Below, in pieces: positions 61,301-64,000 of a DNA stretch of 64,000 nucleotides (position 1 is the stretch's first letter; every line of letters begins with the position of its first letter). Below the pieces are notes generated by a model. It was not told where the DNA came from and did no database searches. It saw only the letters and a program-made list of their open reading frames with translations. The stretch comes from Aplysia californica (taxonomy: Eukaryota > Mollusca > Gastropoda > Aplysiida > Aplysiidae). The translations under genes and the position numbers were made by a program. Location: the NCBI RefSeq assembly GCF_000002075.1, contig NW_004797508.1, forward strand, positions 844,884-908,883, read 5' to 3'.

Positions 61301-62395
61301 TGTTACTTGGAACATAAAACAAAGATTTATCACTACTAACCTTCTGTCACATGCTACTATAACAGGAATTAGCCAAACCTGTTCCTCTGCTCTGTGTTGT
61401 GATTCTTTCCGCAGCTTTGGGGCCCCGATGTGTTGGATTGGAATCTCACACTTCATGCAAAACTGAACCGAGGCTCTAACTAGCCTTTTTCACAACCTAT
61501 ACTTTCAGCAGGCCTCCTCTGCCTTGATACAAATCTCTCCTCTCAAAGTCCCACCAGTAGTAACTCAGACTTTTATCAACTTGCAAACAATACAACTGAA
61601 CACAGACTCACACTTTACTCACTCTCACACTTTCAGCCAAACAATACAATAGGCTAGGCCTAACCCCCTGCCACAACCAAAAACAACCAAATACACCACA
61701 GTATCTTCGAAAGGTTGCATTATGTGCTAAAGGCCATAATGTCAGTGTAACACTCTAAATGTGTGTCCATTAAAAGGAATCTTCCCAGGGGACCACAAAA
61801 AAAACTGTATGTCATTTCATTTGGATGCTTTACATTTTAGTGTTTAGATTTACTTAGTTAAAATACAAATCTAAAGGTAAAATATTGTGATTTAGGTGTG
61901 GTCTATTCTTCAAACGGTTACATAATCTATTCATCTAACAGTCACGTGACCTGTTTTTCTGACAGTCACATGACCTGTTTTTCTAACCGTCATGCGGTTT
62001 ATTCCATTTATGGTCACATGAACTATTCCTTTAATAATCACAGGATCTATTCCGTTACCAGGCACATGTTTTTTTTTCTAGTGGTCACATGTTTTTCTAA
62101 TGGTCACATGACCTATTCCTCTTACAGTCACCTGGTATATATAACTATCACATGACCTAGTCTTCTAATGGTCACATGATCTATCCTTCTAACTGTTACA
62201 AAATCTATTCCGCAGCATGTTGACACCAGCACCAAGGTTCGTCTGTTGCTTCAGAGAGGAGAAAAGGCATCTGCTGACCGCCCAGTCGCCCTGGCTGGAC
62301 AGGACTTTGTGGTTGCCATTGAGGATTTTGTGTCTTCACATCTGGATGGTCAGAGGCTGACGTCAGATACCGTTCATGAGCTGTGGGAGGGAAAT
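32030..62395 (+). CDS. URB2: URB2 (unhealthy ribosome biogenesis 2 homolog), internal exons 13 of n, partial
   Basis: Thirteen exons encode about 688 residues in a single frame-consistent chain, with introns in phases 2-0-0-2-0-2-2-0-2-1-0-0-0 after each exon. The first exon reads GLAARLKDKETSVPDKLKLA then KFAWITPS..IPNK, strikingly like the start of animal URB2 (KLKLAHFAWI..QCFLPNK in human). Later exons keep the order and leucine-rich helical character of the N-terminal half of URB2. URB2 is a nucleolar pre-60S ribosome-assembly factor, orthologous in role to yeast Urb2/Npa2, acting with Npa1-type helical-repeat proteins. Family members are about 1,200-1,500 residues; the conserved C-terminal Urb2/Npa2 domain must lie past the right edge. 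The exon with the start codon (needed to give one base before 32,030) was not found upstream. Identity rests on recalled family sequence. Confidence 0.82.
32611..32713 (+). CDS. URB2: URB2 exon B
   Basis: Acceptor TTGAGCAG, donor GTACCT. Reads KHHLTDADAALVWETLLKFL; ends in phase 0. Confidence 0.85.
33192..33338 (+). CDS. URB2: URB2 exon C
   Basis: Acceptor TCTCTCGAG, donor GTAAGA. Reads VITDCLGQDSTPKNK...KEQLLECIVECTKQLMEFP, 49 codons, phase 0 at both ends. Confidence 0.82.
33715..33947 (+). CDS. URB2: URB2 exon D
   Basis: Acceptor TATTCCAG, donor GTAAGT. Reads VSLLAKILQCVSCPTSNVLV then a leucine-rich stretch; ends in phase 2. Confidence 0.85.
33955..34090. mobile_element. Fragment related to the CAGTCGAACC TIR elements
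   Basis: GACCATCCATTGTCAAGGAC and GTGGCTGTGTAAGACAGG match, with drift, the terminal region of the element at 51,234-53,626. The other end is not recognised. It lies just after exon D. Confidence 0.5.
34240..34424 (+). mobile_element. SINE type D, left part (interrupted by a hAT element)
   Basis: CAGTGAAAGATCTTGTCAGT and GAATGTTTCTGAGTGTTCTA match the body of the SINE at 31,385. It resumes as GTGTGCTGGGGTAATAATAT at 37,517-37,545. The junction octamer TTCTATGG / TTTTATGG is the hAT target duplication. Confidence 0.75.
34610..34960. repeat. Degenerate ~43-bp subterminal tandem repeat in the hAT element
   Basis: About eight units alternate CAGCAATTATTTCCGCCGAG-like and CTATGACTACTTCCGGCGAG-like halves joined by TAGCGAT / TAACAATTAGTCCGACCCC. 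Internal repeats near the ends often act as transposase-binding arrays in hAT elements; that role is inferred. Confidence 0.75.
35795..37365 (+). mobile_element. LINE 3' half with RNase H (I/Jockey-like)
   Basis: The end of the reverse transcriptase (TYLGIELDRQFSCKNHIW near 35,800; LTKLKNQAVRFISGALRSTP from 36,021) leads into a 348-codon frame at 36,302-37,348. That frame holds an RNase H domain: IHIYTDGSAFKG (first Asp), EAEAIAIEAAI (Glu), IIFTDGKSVLQAL (Asp) and WIPGHSNISGNDRADTLAKK (His/Asp). A C-terminal CLLCDCQDETVPHHLFNCP follows. It ends in (TAAAAG)n. Frame changes near 35,980-36,020 and 36,305 and loss of the 5' part make it inactive. TTCTAAAAA near 35,776 and 37,362 may be its target duplication. 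Confidence 0.85.
37546..38158. other. Intron sequence, no element recognised
   Basis: It contains a TAGATC-like stretch near 37,965 and a phrase ATGATGCTGCAGTGG-like near 37,561 shared with the inverted duplicates. No domain-bearing frame. Confidence 0.4.
38159..38226. repeat. (CA)n microsatellite
   Basis: ACGC and CACA repeats with minor interruptions. Confidence 0.95.
38400..38885. other. Intron sequence, nothing recognised
   Basis: No domain-bearing frame, element end or repeat was seen. Confidence 0.4.
38886..38990. repeat. (CT)n microsatellite
   Basis: About 40 uninterrupted CT units, then CACTCTCT variants. Confidence 0.97.
39000..39634. other. Intron sequence with scattered TAGATC hexamers
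   Basis: TAGATCTAGATC runs lie near 39,230 and 39,430. Otherwise unique AT-rich sequence with no gene. Confidence 0.4.
39635..39735 (+). mobile_element. SINE type D 3' tail
   Basis: TGTAAAGTGCATAGAGCTTG followed by GCGCTATGCAAATGCT and ATTATTATTGTTATTA matches the tail at 43,045-43,110. Confidence 0.65.
39745..40110 (-). mobile_element. LINE C-terminal fragment, minus strand
   Basis: The minus-strand frame reads RIGHLMRLPTHHPAQCVYIK and NARGRPRKTWIDCVRETL, and ends in the AAGTAAAGTAAAG tail (plus strand CTTTACTTTACTTTACC at 39,758-39,775). Same family as 4,262-4,518 and 46,985-47,290. Confidence 0.75.
40225..40425 (+). mobile_element. tRNA-headed SINE fragment, type E
   Basis: CTGTGGTGTAGCAGTTATGC (A-box-like) and GCGAGTTCAATTTTGG (B-box-like) head a segment ending CCCTCTGCCCAGGTTGGACG. 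A relative lies at 42,040-42,245 and parts near 16,440-16,600 and 59,440-59,570. Confidence 0.5.
40430..41128 (+). mobile_element. CR1/Rex1-like LINE 3' end
   Basis: A 139-codon frame (40,465-40,884) carries VNKRLFFLRKLKYFKVDKTL, MFYHSTIESMINFCITAWAG and QDKEKFNRPIRKACKIS, the thumb/C-terminal region of CR1/Rex1-type reverse transcriptases. A ~220-bp 3' UTR ends AATAAAGATG then (TATCT)n at 41,099-41,121, a usual 3' microsatellite for this group. 5'-truncated. Confidence 0.85.
41129..41140 (+). other. Duplicate of the URB2 exon E acceptor, left part
   Basis: TTCTCTTCAG followed by AGACCACTCA copies the 5' boundary of exon E (TTATGCAG then CGACCACTCA at 41,766). It is continued at 41,557-41,580 on the far side of the inserted SINE. 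Confidence 0.65.
41141..41544 (+). mobile_element. SINE type B, full length, 12-bp TSD
   Basis: AGAGACCACTCA flanks both sides (41,129-41,140 and 41,545-41,556), fixing a 404-bp element. It ends with the shared hairpin tail (GGCGCTCATATGACCTTATG to GAGTGCCGTAAAAC) and an ACTAAACTAAACGAAAC tail. No clear Pol III A/B boxes were seen in its first 80 bp. Confidence 0.82.
41557..41745 (+). other. Rest of duplicated exon E start, then SINE-like sequence
   Basis: GTGATGTACAAAGCCTTTG parallels exon E (AGATGTACAAAACCTTCC). After that, TTGTGTCTTTGGGAAATTTC resembles the body of SINE type D. Confidence 0.55.
41766..41892 (+). CDS. URB2: URB2 exon E
   Basis: Acceptor TGTTATGCAG, donor GTTTGT (weak). 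Reads DHSEMYKTFLDDFSNGQGPA then QLKHGLKSVSKLFETVAAFL. The first base completes a Pro codon with exon D; ends in phase 0. Confidence 0.85.
42040..42250 (+). mobile_element. tRNA-headed SINE type E
   Basis: GACTGTGGTGTAGTGGATAGG (A-box-like, first 20 bases) starts a segment that ends CCCTGGGTTGGGCTTGACA. The type E body also appears at the edge of the 48-kb inverted duplicate. Confidence 0.5.
42448..42512 (+). CDS. URB2: URB2 exon F
   Basis: Acceptor CTGCTCAG, donor GTAAGT. Encodes GKHSVATQFLPQLMKHFVCQ plus one residue; ends in phase 2. Confidence 0.8.
42835..43115 (+). mobile_element. tRNA-headed SINE type D, full tail
   Basis: GGTTTGAGCC-like head, CTTGGGAAAGGCACTTAGC, GTGGGAATGGGTACCTGG, TCTGCTGGAGTAATAATATA, then GTGAAGCGCATAGAGCTTGC and a TATTATTATTATAAG end. 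Confidence 0.75.
43157..44346. mobile_element. piggyBac-like non-autonomous element, TTAA flanks
   Basis: TTAA at 43,153-43,156 and 44,347-44,350. The ends are CACTTTCCCTACCGCG and, inward, CTCTTTTCCTACAAGG. TTAA duplications with C-C/T-C-T-T-T ends are characteristic of piggyBac. No transposase. A SINE (43,379-43,913) lies inside. It is in the same intron as the smaller element at 44,554. Confidence 0.65.
43379..43913 (+). mobile_element. tRNA-derived SINE type A, 11-bp TSD
   Basis: AGAAAAAAAGC flanks both sides (43,368-43,378 and 43,914-43,924). A box TGGCCTAGAGG at 43,391-43,401 and B box GGTTCGAATCC at 43,434-43,444 lie in the tRNA-like head. The body includes CGGACAAGGGCGAAAAATCT and GTTAAAGATCGCTTGG. 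The tail is the shared hairpin (GCTCATATGACCTTATGCAG, then TTGCGAGCGCCGTAAAACAC) and AAACAAAACAAAC. The head cannot fold as a complete tRNA. Confidence 0.92.
44370..44460 (+). mobile_element. SINE type C fragment
   Basis: GATGGTTGGAGGGCACTACT and TTTCTTTTCTTTCCCTC resemble the start of the type C SINEs at 62,633 and 63,905. The tail is missing. Confidence 0.45.
44554..44669. mobile_element. 116-bp piggyBac-like MITE, TTAA TSD
   Basis: TTAA at 44,550-44,553 and 44,670-44,673. The ends are CACTTTTCCCCACGGGACGC and, inward, CACTATCCACCCACGCAGTG. The right end lies about 30 bp upstream of the exon G acceptor. Confidence 0.72.
44706..44996 (+). CDS. URB2: URB2 exon G
   Basis: Acceptor TCTGTTACAG, donor GTGAGA. 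The longest exon seen: AEPRESFLLLKHLVSLVGDT, a Pro/Thr-rich linker, then LWTETVARLVEACDGCELFA, a Gly-rich loop and VDILTWFCQLMEAVVKQDR. Ends in phase 2. Confidence 0.87.
45045..45115. repeat. (TCC)n microsatellite just after exon G
   Basis: About 22 units, preceded by TTC-rich imperfect repeats from 45,020. Confidence 0.95.
45612..45720 (+). CDS. URB2: URB2 exon H
   Basis: Acceptor TTGTCTCCAG, donor GTAATT. Encodes KLSWFSFMRSVLQQNHLIVE then KYLTQILSSGLVRSNQ; ends in phase 0. Confidence 0.87.
45885..45990 (+). mobile_element. SINE type D-like 3' tail
   Basis: TGTAAAGTGTCTAGAGCTGTG (20 of 21 bases shown in order), GAAGGTGCTACAAGAATGAT and ATTATTATTATTATT parallel the type D tail. The body is absent. 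Confidence 0.45.
46237..46436 (+). CDS. URB2: URB2 exon I
   Basis: Acceptor CCATCTTCAG, donor GTATAT, which runs directly into a (TA)n stretch. Reads SEKRECYGQDLFLSELVSMY then LRLRRTPELLSALLSATDPH; ends in phase 2. Confidence 0.86.
46463..46980 (+). mobile_element. tRNA-derived SINE type A
   Basis: It starts GGGGGGCTCTCGTGGCCTAG after the (TA)n that follows exon I. B box GTTCGAATCC near 46,520. The body matches 43,379-43,913. It ends ACTTTACTTTACTTTAC, a different tail from the 43-kb copy, probably because its tail merges with the minus-strand LINE tail that follows. Confidence 0.88.
46985..47290 (-). mobile_element. LINE C-terminal fragment, minus strand
   Basis: On the minus strand: NVKWFGHLTRMPSNHSALRA, SGWRARGRLRRWSESVADTL and CLPATPQGTSGRKK. 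The conserved ending ATPQGTSGRKK recurs in the tiny insert at 49,544. Tail AAAGTAAAAGTAAAGTAAAG. Confidence 0.78.
47320..47475 (+). mobile_element. LINE endonuclease fragment
   Basis: The frame reads FILYGDFNAHNSPGKQSNNK then GDIIDDFLFQNNICLLNDRS. GDFNAHN with a following LLND is the catalytic-core signature of the apurinic-type endonuclease of I/Jockey-like LINEs. Only ~50 codons remain, on the opposite strand from the neighbouring LINE end. Confidence 0.7.
47635..47815 (+). mobile_element. SINE type C with hairpin tail
   Basis: GTGGGTGGTTGGCGGGTGCT, TTTCTTGTAACACCTCTAAT, then GGCGCTCATATGACCTTATG and TTGCGAGCG. After GAGCG it switches to a LINE-like AAGGAGATTAAAAGTAATGG segment matching 17,010-17,040. 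Confidence 0.7.
49176..49385. repeat. (CT)n(TGTC)n(CT)n compound microsatellite
   Basis: About 20 TGTC units lie between CT runs, with CCTC and ACTC variants. Confidence 0.97.
49544..49580 (-). mobile_element. ~36-bp LINE 3'-end insertion
   Basis: TTTTTTCTTCCGCTCGTACC followed by CTGGGGTGTCGCAGGG is the exact kind of 3' end seen at 46,993-47,030. The partner inverted repeat (near 14,945) lacks it and has TTAGAG instead. Confidence 0.65.
51234..53626. mobile_element. CAGTCAAACCTG-TIR element, interrupted by a LINE
   Basis: The left end is CAGTCAAACCTGTGTAAGAC and the right end, inward, is TAGTCAAACCTGCCCTGACG, the reverse orientation of the copies at 3,068 and 6,654. Flanking TA is present on both sides. 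The LINE split it at a (TTG)n tract equivalent to the (AAC)n of copy A. Confidence 0.8.
51318..53350 (-). mobile_element. I/Jockey-like LINE with RNase H, minus strand
   Basis: The 3' two-thirds of an ORF2. The reverse transcriptase runs 53,236-52,601 (MNQGLPQSSVLAPILFLSYI, the catalytic SLYADDVSILASS, and LLGVTLDRRLTF). After a frame change near 52,600, an RNase H frame runs 52,139-51,318 (RALEMAIDWI, AIFTDSQSLCMAL, IQWIPGHRDIFGNDLADSNA). A C-terminal Cys-rich segment follows (CPLCSEEPQDLEHWLQRCPA), then a (CAA)n tail. The N-terminal endonuclease and the first RT motifs are lost, so it is inactive. The third RNase H motif DLADSNA is intact. Confidence 0.87.
54778..56760 (+). pseudogene. Broken transposase-like gene of the 53.8-58.3 kb element
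   Basis: An Asn/Asp-rich N-terminal frame (54,778-55,138) with repeated DGG/DGR phrases leads to a basic segment (KKRKLGRENWERFVNSRNVK near 55,350). Next come FLKTSRGRFRVCCQTYW near 55,680, LPKTESHYCRKKSSRLYLEA near 55,870, MNLSLFKPRKDQYDL near 56,040, VITVDLQSVLLCPMLKASAL near 56,220, FDRYIIYSDGCTFQNRNKTL near 56,430 and ERGHTMMEVDNVHRVIERR near 56,550. The last three look like an RNase H-fold D, D, E/D triad of a protein family frequent in invertebrate genomes. I cannot name the superfamily. Frame changes near 55,135, 55,690, 56,090 and 56,330 separate the parts, and a Cys expected after KKDQ is Tyr. Inactive as it stands. Confidence 0.6.
56761..57990. other. 3' part of the transposon, no further gene seen
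   Basis: After the last motif, frames are short and interrupted. AT-rich sequence continues to the subterminal repeats at 58.0 kb. Confidence 0.4.
58783..58898 (+). CDS. URB2: URB2 exon J
   Basis: Acceptor CACCACAAG, donor GTAAAG. With two bases from exon I it reads SLCWMFRNVPSTTLLELWEM then LQKSLVKQISSCVSAGSKK. An overlapping frame is also open but does not fit the phases. Ends in phase 1. Confidence 0.84.
58875..59047 (+). repeat. ~43-bp tandem repeat that includes the exon J donor
   Basis: Four units: 58,875-58,918 (the exon end and its GGTAAA donor), 58,919-58,960, 58,961-59,002 and 59,003-59,047. Each runs from GTGTCT through a GAGA/GAAG block to GGTGGTTGGAGG. Unit 4 keeps GTGTCTCTGCCGG as in the exon. 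Confidence 0.8.
59122..59355. mobile_element. 234-bp hAT-like MITE, perfect 8-bp TSD GTATCAGA
   Basis: GTATCAGA at 59,114-59,121 and 59,356-59,363. The ends are TAGAGGTGGGCAAAGTCC and, inward, TAGAACTGGGCAATGAGTC. Its interior is a ~25-bp repeat (GAAGTGGTTCTAACCCGTTT type, about four copies). It shares ends and internal-repeat layout with 34,425-37,509. Confidence 0.92.
59440..59575 (+). mobile_element. SINE type E body fragment
   Basis: GTTGCATCCCTTTTAGTCGG and GATCTAAATTGTGTCAGTGG match the complement of 16,480-16,600. Confidence 0.5.
59761..59936 (+). CDS. URB2: URB2 exon K
   Basis: Acceptor TTTTCCTCACAG, donor GTGAGG. Reads EKSRGLSDLSWTLKLYTFLL then ENSSVFDQRTASVVMDKVVV and LVGRLETEVLIPSAMEDRK; ends in phase 0. 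Confidence 0.87.
59937..60195 (+). repeat. Two degenerate copies of the exon K 3' end in the following intron
   Basis: A purine-rich (GGGAGA)n block (59,939-60,010) is followed by GTGGTGTTGATGG...GTTGTGGAGGATAA (about 60,016-60,077) and GTGGTGATGGACAGAGTGTT...TGGTGGGACGACTGGAGAAA...GTTGTGGAGGATACGG (about 60,112-60,190). They parallel exon K from GTGGTGATGGACAAAGTGGT to GCGATGGAGGATAGAAAG. Confidence 0.8.
60222..60264. repeat. poly-G / poly-C hairpin tract
   Basis: A run of G (about 60,224-60,240) and a run of C (about 60,250-60,264) face each other, giving a stable hairpin. Length may be unreliable. Confidence 0.8.
60353..60517 (+). CDS. URB2: URB2 exon L
   Basis: Acceptor TGTTTTACAG, donor GTCAGT. 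Reads LFQGIKELMELVSVWSLFKS then a Ser/Thr/Lys-rich, probably exposed, linker (TSSSTPASEGKTKEEKK). Phase 0 at both ends. Confidence 0.87.
60518..61895. other. Intron sequence, no element identified
   Basis: A ~70-bp imperfect inverted repeat (GCCAGCCCCGGCA...TGCCGGG...GGGGCCAGC) lies at 60,715-60,781. Otherwise no domain-bearing frame or known end was seen. Confidence 0.4.
61896..62215 (+). repeat. ~26-bp minisatellite ending at the exon M acceptor
   Basis: About 11 degenerate units of the form GTCACATGACCTATTCTTCT + AACA. The last unit (AACTGTTACAAAATCTATTC then CGCAG) supplies the pyrimidine tract and AG of the exon M acceptor. Confidence 0.85.
62216..62395 (+). CDS. URB2: URB2 exon M (last in window)
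   Basis: Acceptor ATTCCGCAG, donor GTAAGG. Reads HVDTSTKVRLLLQRGEKASA, LAGQDFVVAIEDFVSSHLDG and TSDTVHELWEGN; 60 codons, phase 0. Confidence 0.87.
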
Positions 62396-62631
62396 GTAAG
62401 GGCTGTCTTTGTTATTGTATGTTGGAATGAGACACCGTTCAAAAGGTGTGGGATGTAAGGGCTTTCTTTGTTTTTTGGGGTTTTTTTGTTGGAATAAATA
62501 ACCGTTCATGAGCTGTGGGAGGGAAATGTAAGGGCTTTCTTTGTTCTTGGTTGATGGTATAAGTCACTGTGTATGAGCTGTGGGAGGGAAATGTAAGGGC
62601 TTTCTTTGTTCCTGTTTGGTGGAATAAGTCA
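62370..62631 (+). repeat. ~65-bp tandem repeat including the exon M 3' end and donor
   Basis: Units start at 62,370 (exon), 62,435, 62,502 and 62,567. Units 3 and 4 repeat GAGCTGTGGGAGGGAAAT followed by GTAAGG exactly. Unit 2 keeps GATGTAAGG with the preceding coding part shortened. Confidence 0.9.
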
Positions 62632-62632
62632 C

Positions 62633-62800
62633 ATGGGTGGGTGGTTGGCAGGTGCTCTGGTGTGGTTTGCTTCTTCTTTCTTTTTTCTTTTTTGTGTTTG
62701 TAACTCTTTTGTAACACCTCTAATCTTGGGCACTTATATGACCTTATCGTGTTGCAAGTGCCGTAAATCTAGCACTGAAACTAAACTAAAAGCACATCCC
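62633..62800 (+). mobile_element. SINE type C with hairpin tail
   Basis: GGGTGGGTGGTTGGCAGGTG, TTTTGTAACACCTCTAATCT, then GGGCACTTATATGACCTTAT and TTGCAAGTGCCGTAAAT. Stem changes on both sides (GCACTT/AAGTGC) keep the pairing. Ends CTGAAACTAAACTAAAAG. Confidence 0.78.
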
Positions 62801-62807
62801 GTAAATA

Positions 62808-63643
62808 CAGTCGAACCTGTGTAAGACGGAATCGCAAGGGAGCGGGGAAAAAATTTCGTCTTATACATGGGAATTTGGGGGGGGGTGTTCAAAGGCCCAG
62901 CCGGTGGGATCAAGGATCTCTTGTCCGATCGGCAAGCAGTGATCAAAACTTCACACCTCTCAGCTGCTCTCCTGTCTGATAGTGACATGCGTCAGTCTTA
63001 CTTATCCAATTACCATCAGTGCTTGCCTTTCATATGACCACTGTTTGACCTATTAAAAACAGAAACGTTTGAACACCTCCTTTGCTTCCACCCTTAGTCC
63101 CACCCACCAATGCCACCCCTCACTGCCATCATTGTAACAACGATTCGAGGAACTCTTTTCTCAGCAGGCCGTACGATCAGGGCGGCAGGCATTGGTCAAT
63201 CTAATTTCACACCTCTGACTTCTGGCTACCCAGGAAAGTTTCCGTAGTGGCTGGCTACTCGAGCACTCTCACGGGCAGTCGTGAGATATCACACTGACCA
63301 TCTGCTGCGCTCAGTGCTCACATGATGGGGTAACTTAGGGTAACTTCTACTCTACCCCCATTGCACCCCTACCCCCAGCGGCATGGCCATGGAGTTAAGT
63401 TTAGATCGGACGGAATCAAACTTGTGAGTTTTGTTTCAAATCAGGGCTGAACGGGCAAAGCATTTTCCGTCTTAGACAGGTGAAACCCTCGGAAGGGAGC
63501 GGATTTTTCTTTCCGTTTCCGCGTTGGACAGGTTTCTGTTTTATACAGGTAATTAAAGAGGAATGTATCAAGGGGGGAGCGGGGAGATTCCGTTAAGACA
63601 GGTTTCCGTTTTACACAGGTTTCCGTTAAGGCAGGTTTGACTG
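62808..63643. mobile_element. CAGTCGAACCTG-TIR element, TA-flanked
   Basis: The left end is CAGTCGAACCTGTGTAAGAC and the right end, inward, is CAGTCAAACCTGCCTTAACG. TA at 62,806-62,807 and 63,644-63,645. Repeats of ACAGGTTTCCGTTTTA lie inside the right end. The interior (GATCAAAACTTCACACCTCT near 62,940, and a related GGTCAATCTAATTTCACACC near 63,195) is unrelated to copies A/B. No transposase. Confidence 0.78.
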
Positions 63644-63904
63644 TACACAGAATTCAGTCATCAGGTGGCAGGCGTGTCCCATAAATAAACAGGAATAGGC
63701 TCAAATGAGTTGACATGGCAGGACAGAACTGTACAAAGATATGGGAAACGTTTTTTTTCCTTACCTGGCGATTGTTTTATTTTTTGTAATGTTCTCTTGG
63801 TTCTTTGTATAAGACAGGTTCTTCAAAGGTCTTGTAAGAGTTAGTTTTGTGTTTTGCCTTATTTGTTTTGTTGTGTTTTTTTGCTTATCTTCTTTGGTGA
63901 GAGG

Positions 63905-64000
63905 TGGGTGGTTGGAAGGCACTGTGGTGAGGTTTGCTCCTTCTTATCTATCAATATCTTTTGTACTTATCTCTCCATCTTCCTTTCTTTGTATGATACA
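63905..64000 (+). mobile_element. SINE type C, cut by the window end
   Basis: GGTGGGTGGTTGGAAGGCAC and GGTTTGCTCCTTCTTATCT match the start of the type C SINE; the tail lies beyond the edge. Confidence 0.55.

Overview
This window is eukaryotic, intron-rich and densely packed with transposable elements. It looks like part of an invertebrate, probably lophotrochozoan and possibly molluscan, nuclear genome. The basis is a spliced animal URB2 gene, animal-type non-LTR retrotransposons (RTE-like, CR1/Rex1-like, and RNase H-bearing I/Jockey-like), tRNA-derived SINEs, ZBED5-like hAT transposons and long dinucleotide microsatellites. The species cannot be fixed from sequence alone.

Layout. Bases 1-775 are homopolymer-ridden and probably poor consensus. 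Bases 775-10,885 hold an array of ~350-bp repeats with 16 copies of a strikingly length-conserved ~86-bp core. Part of the array was duplicated in tandem (~3.6-3.75 kb), with the same mobile elements at the same places in both copies. Bases 11-23 kb hold a SINE, long GA/GT/CT/AT microsatellites, a 100-N gap, one arm of a 1.7-kb inverted duplication (partner at 48-49.7 kb), a decayed hAT transposon and two LINE reverse-transcriptase remnants. Bases 23.4-29.8 kb form a large imperfect palindrome invaded by at least five short elements with 9-bp target duplications and palindromic ends (Mutator/foldback-like). One of these carries a start codon and a ZSWIM3-like N-terminus.

From 32.0 kb to the right edge lies one host gene on the + strand, URB2 (nucleolar ribosome-biogenesis factor). 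Thirteen internal coding exons with matching phases were placed; the start-codon exon and the C-terminal half were not. Its introns are full of nested elements: a hAT element in a SINE with a LINE inside it (34.4-37.5 kb), a piggyBac-like element holding a SINE (43.2-44.3 kb), and an 8.7-kb hAT-like element (49.9-58.6 kb) that contains a second TIR element with its own LINE, plus a third transposon with an unassigned D-D-E/D-like transposase.

The observations I rate most unusual are: (1) the exon-like core array; (2) the 9-bp-TSD palindromic family; (3) at four URB2 exons (E, J, K, M) the exon-intron boundary itself has been copied in tandem into the neighbouring intron, carrying splice signals along; (4) several unrelated SINE bodies sharing one hairpin 3' end. 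No LTR retrovirus-like or Polinton-like element was recognised.
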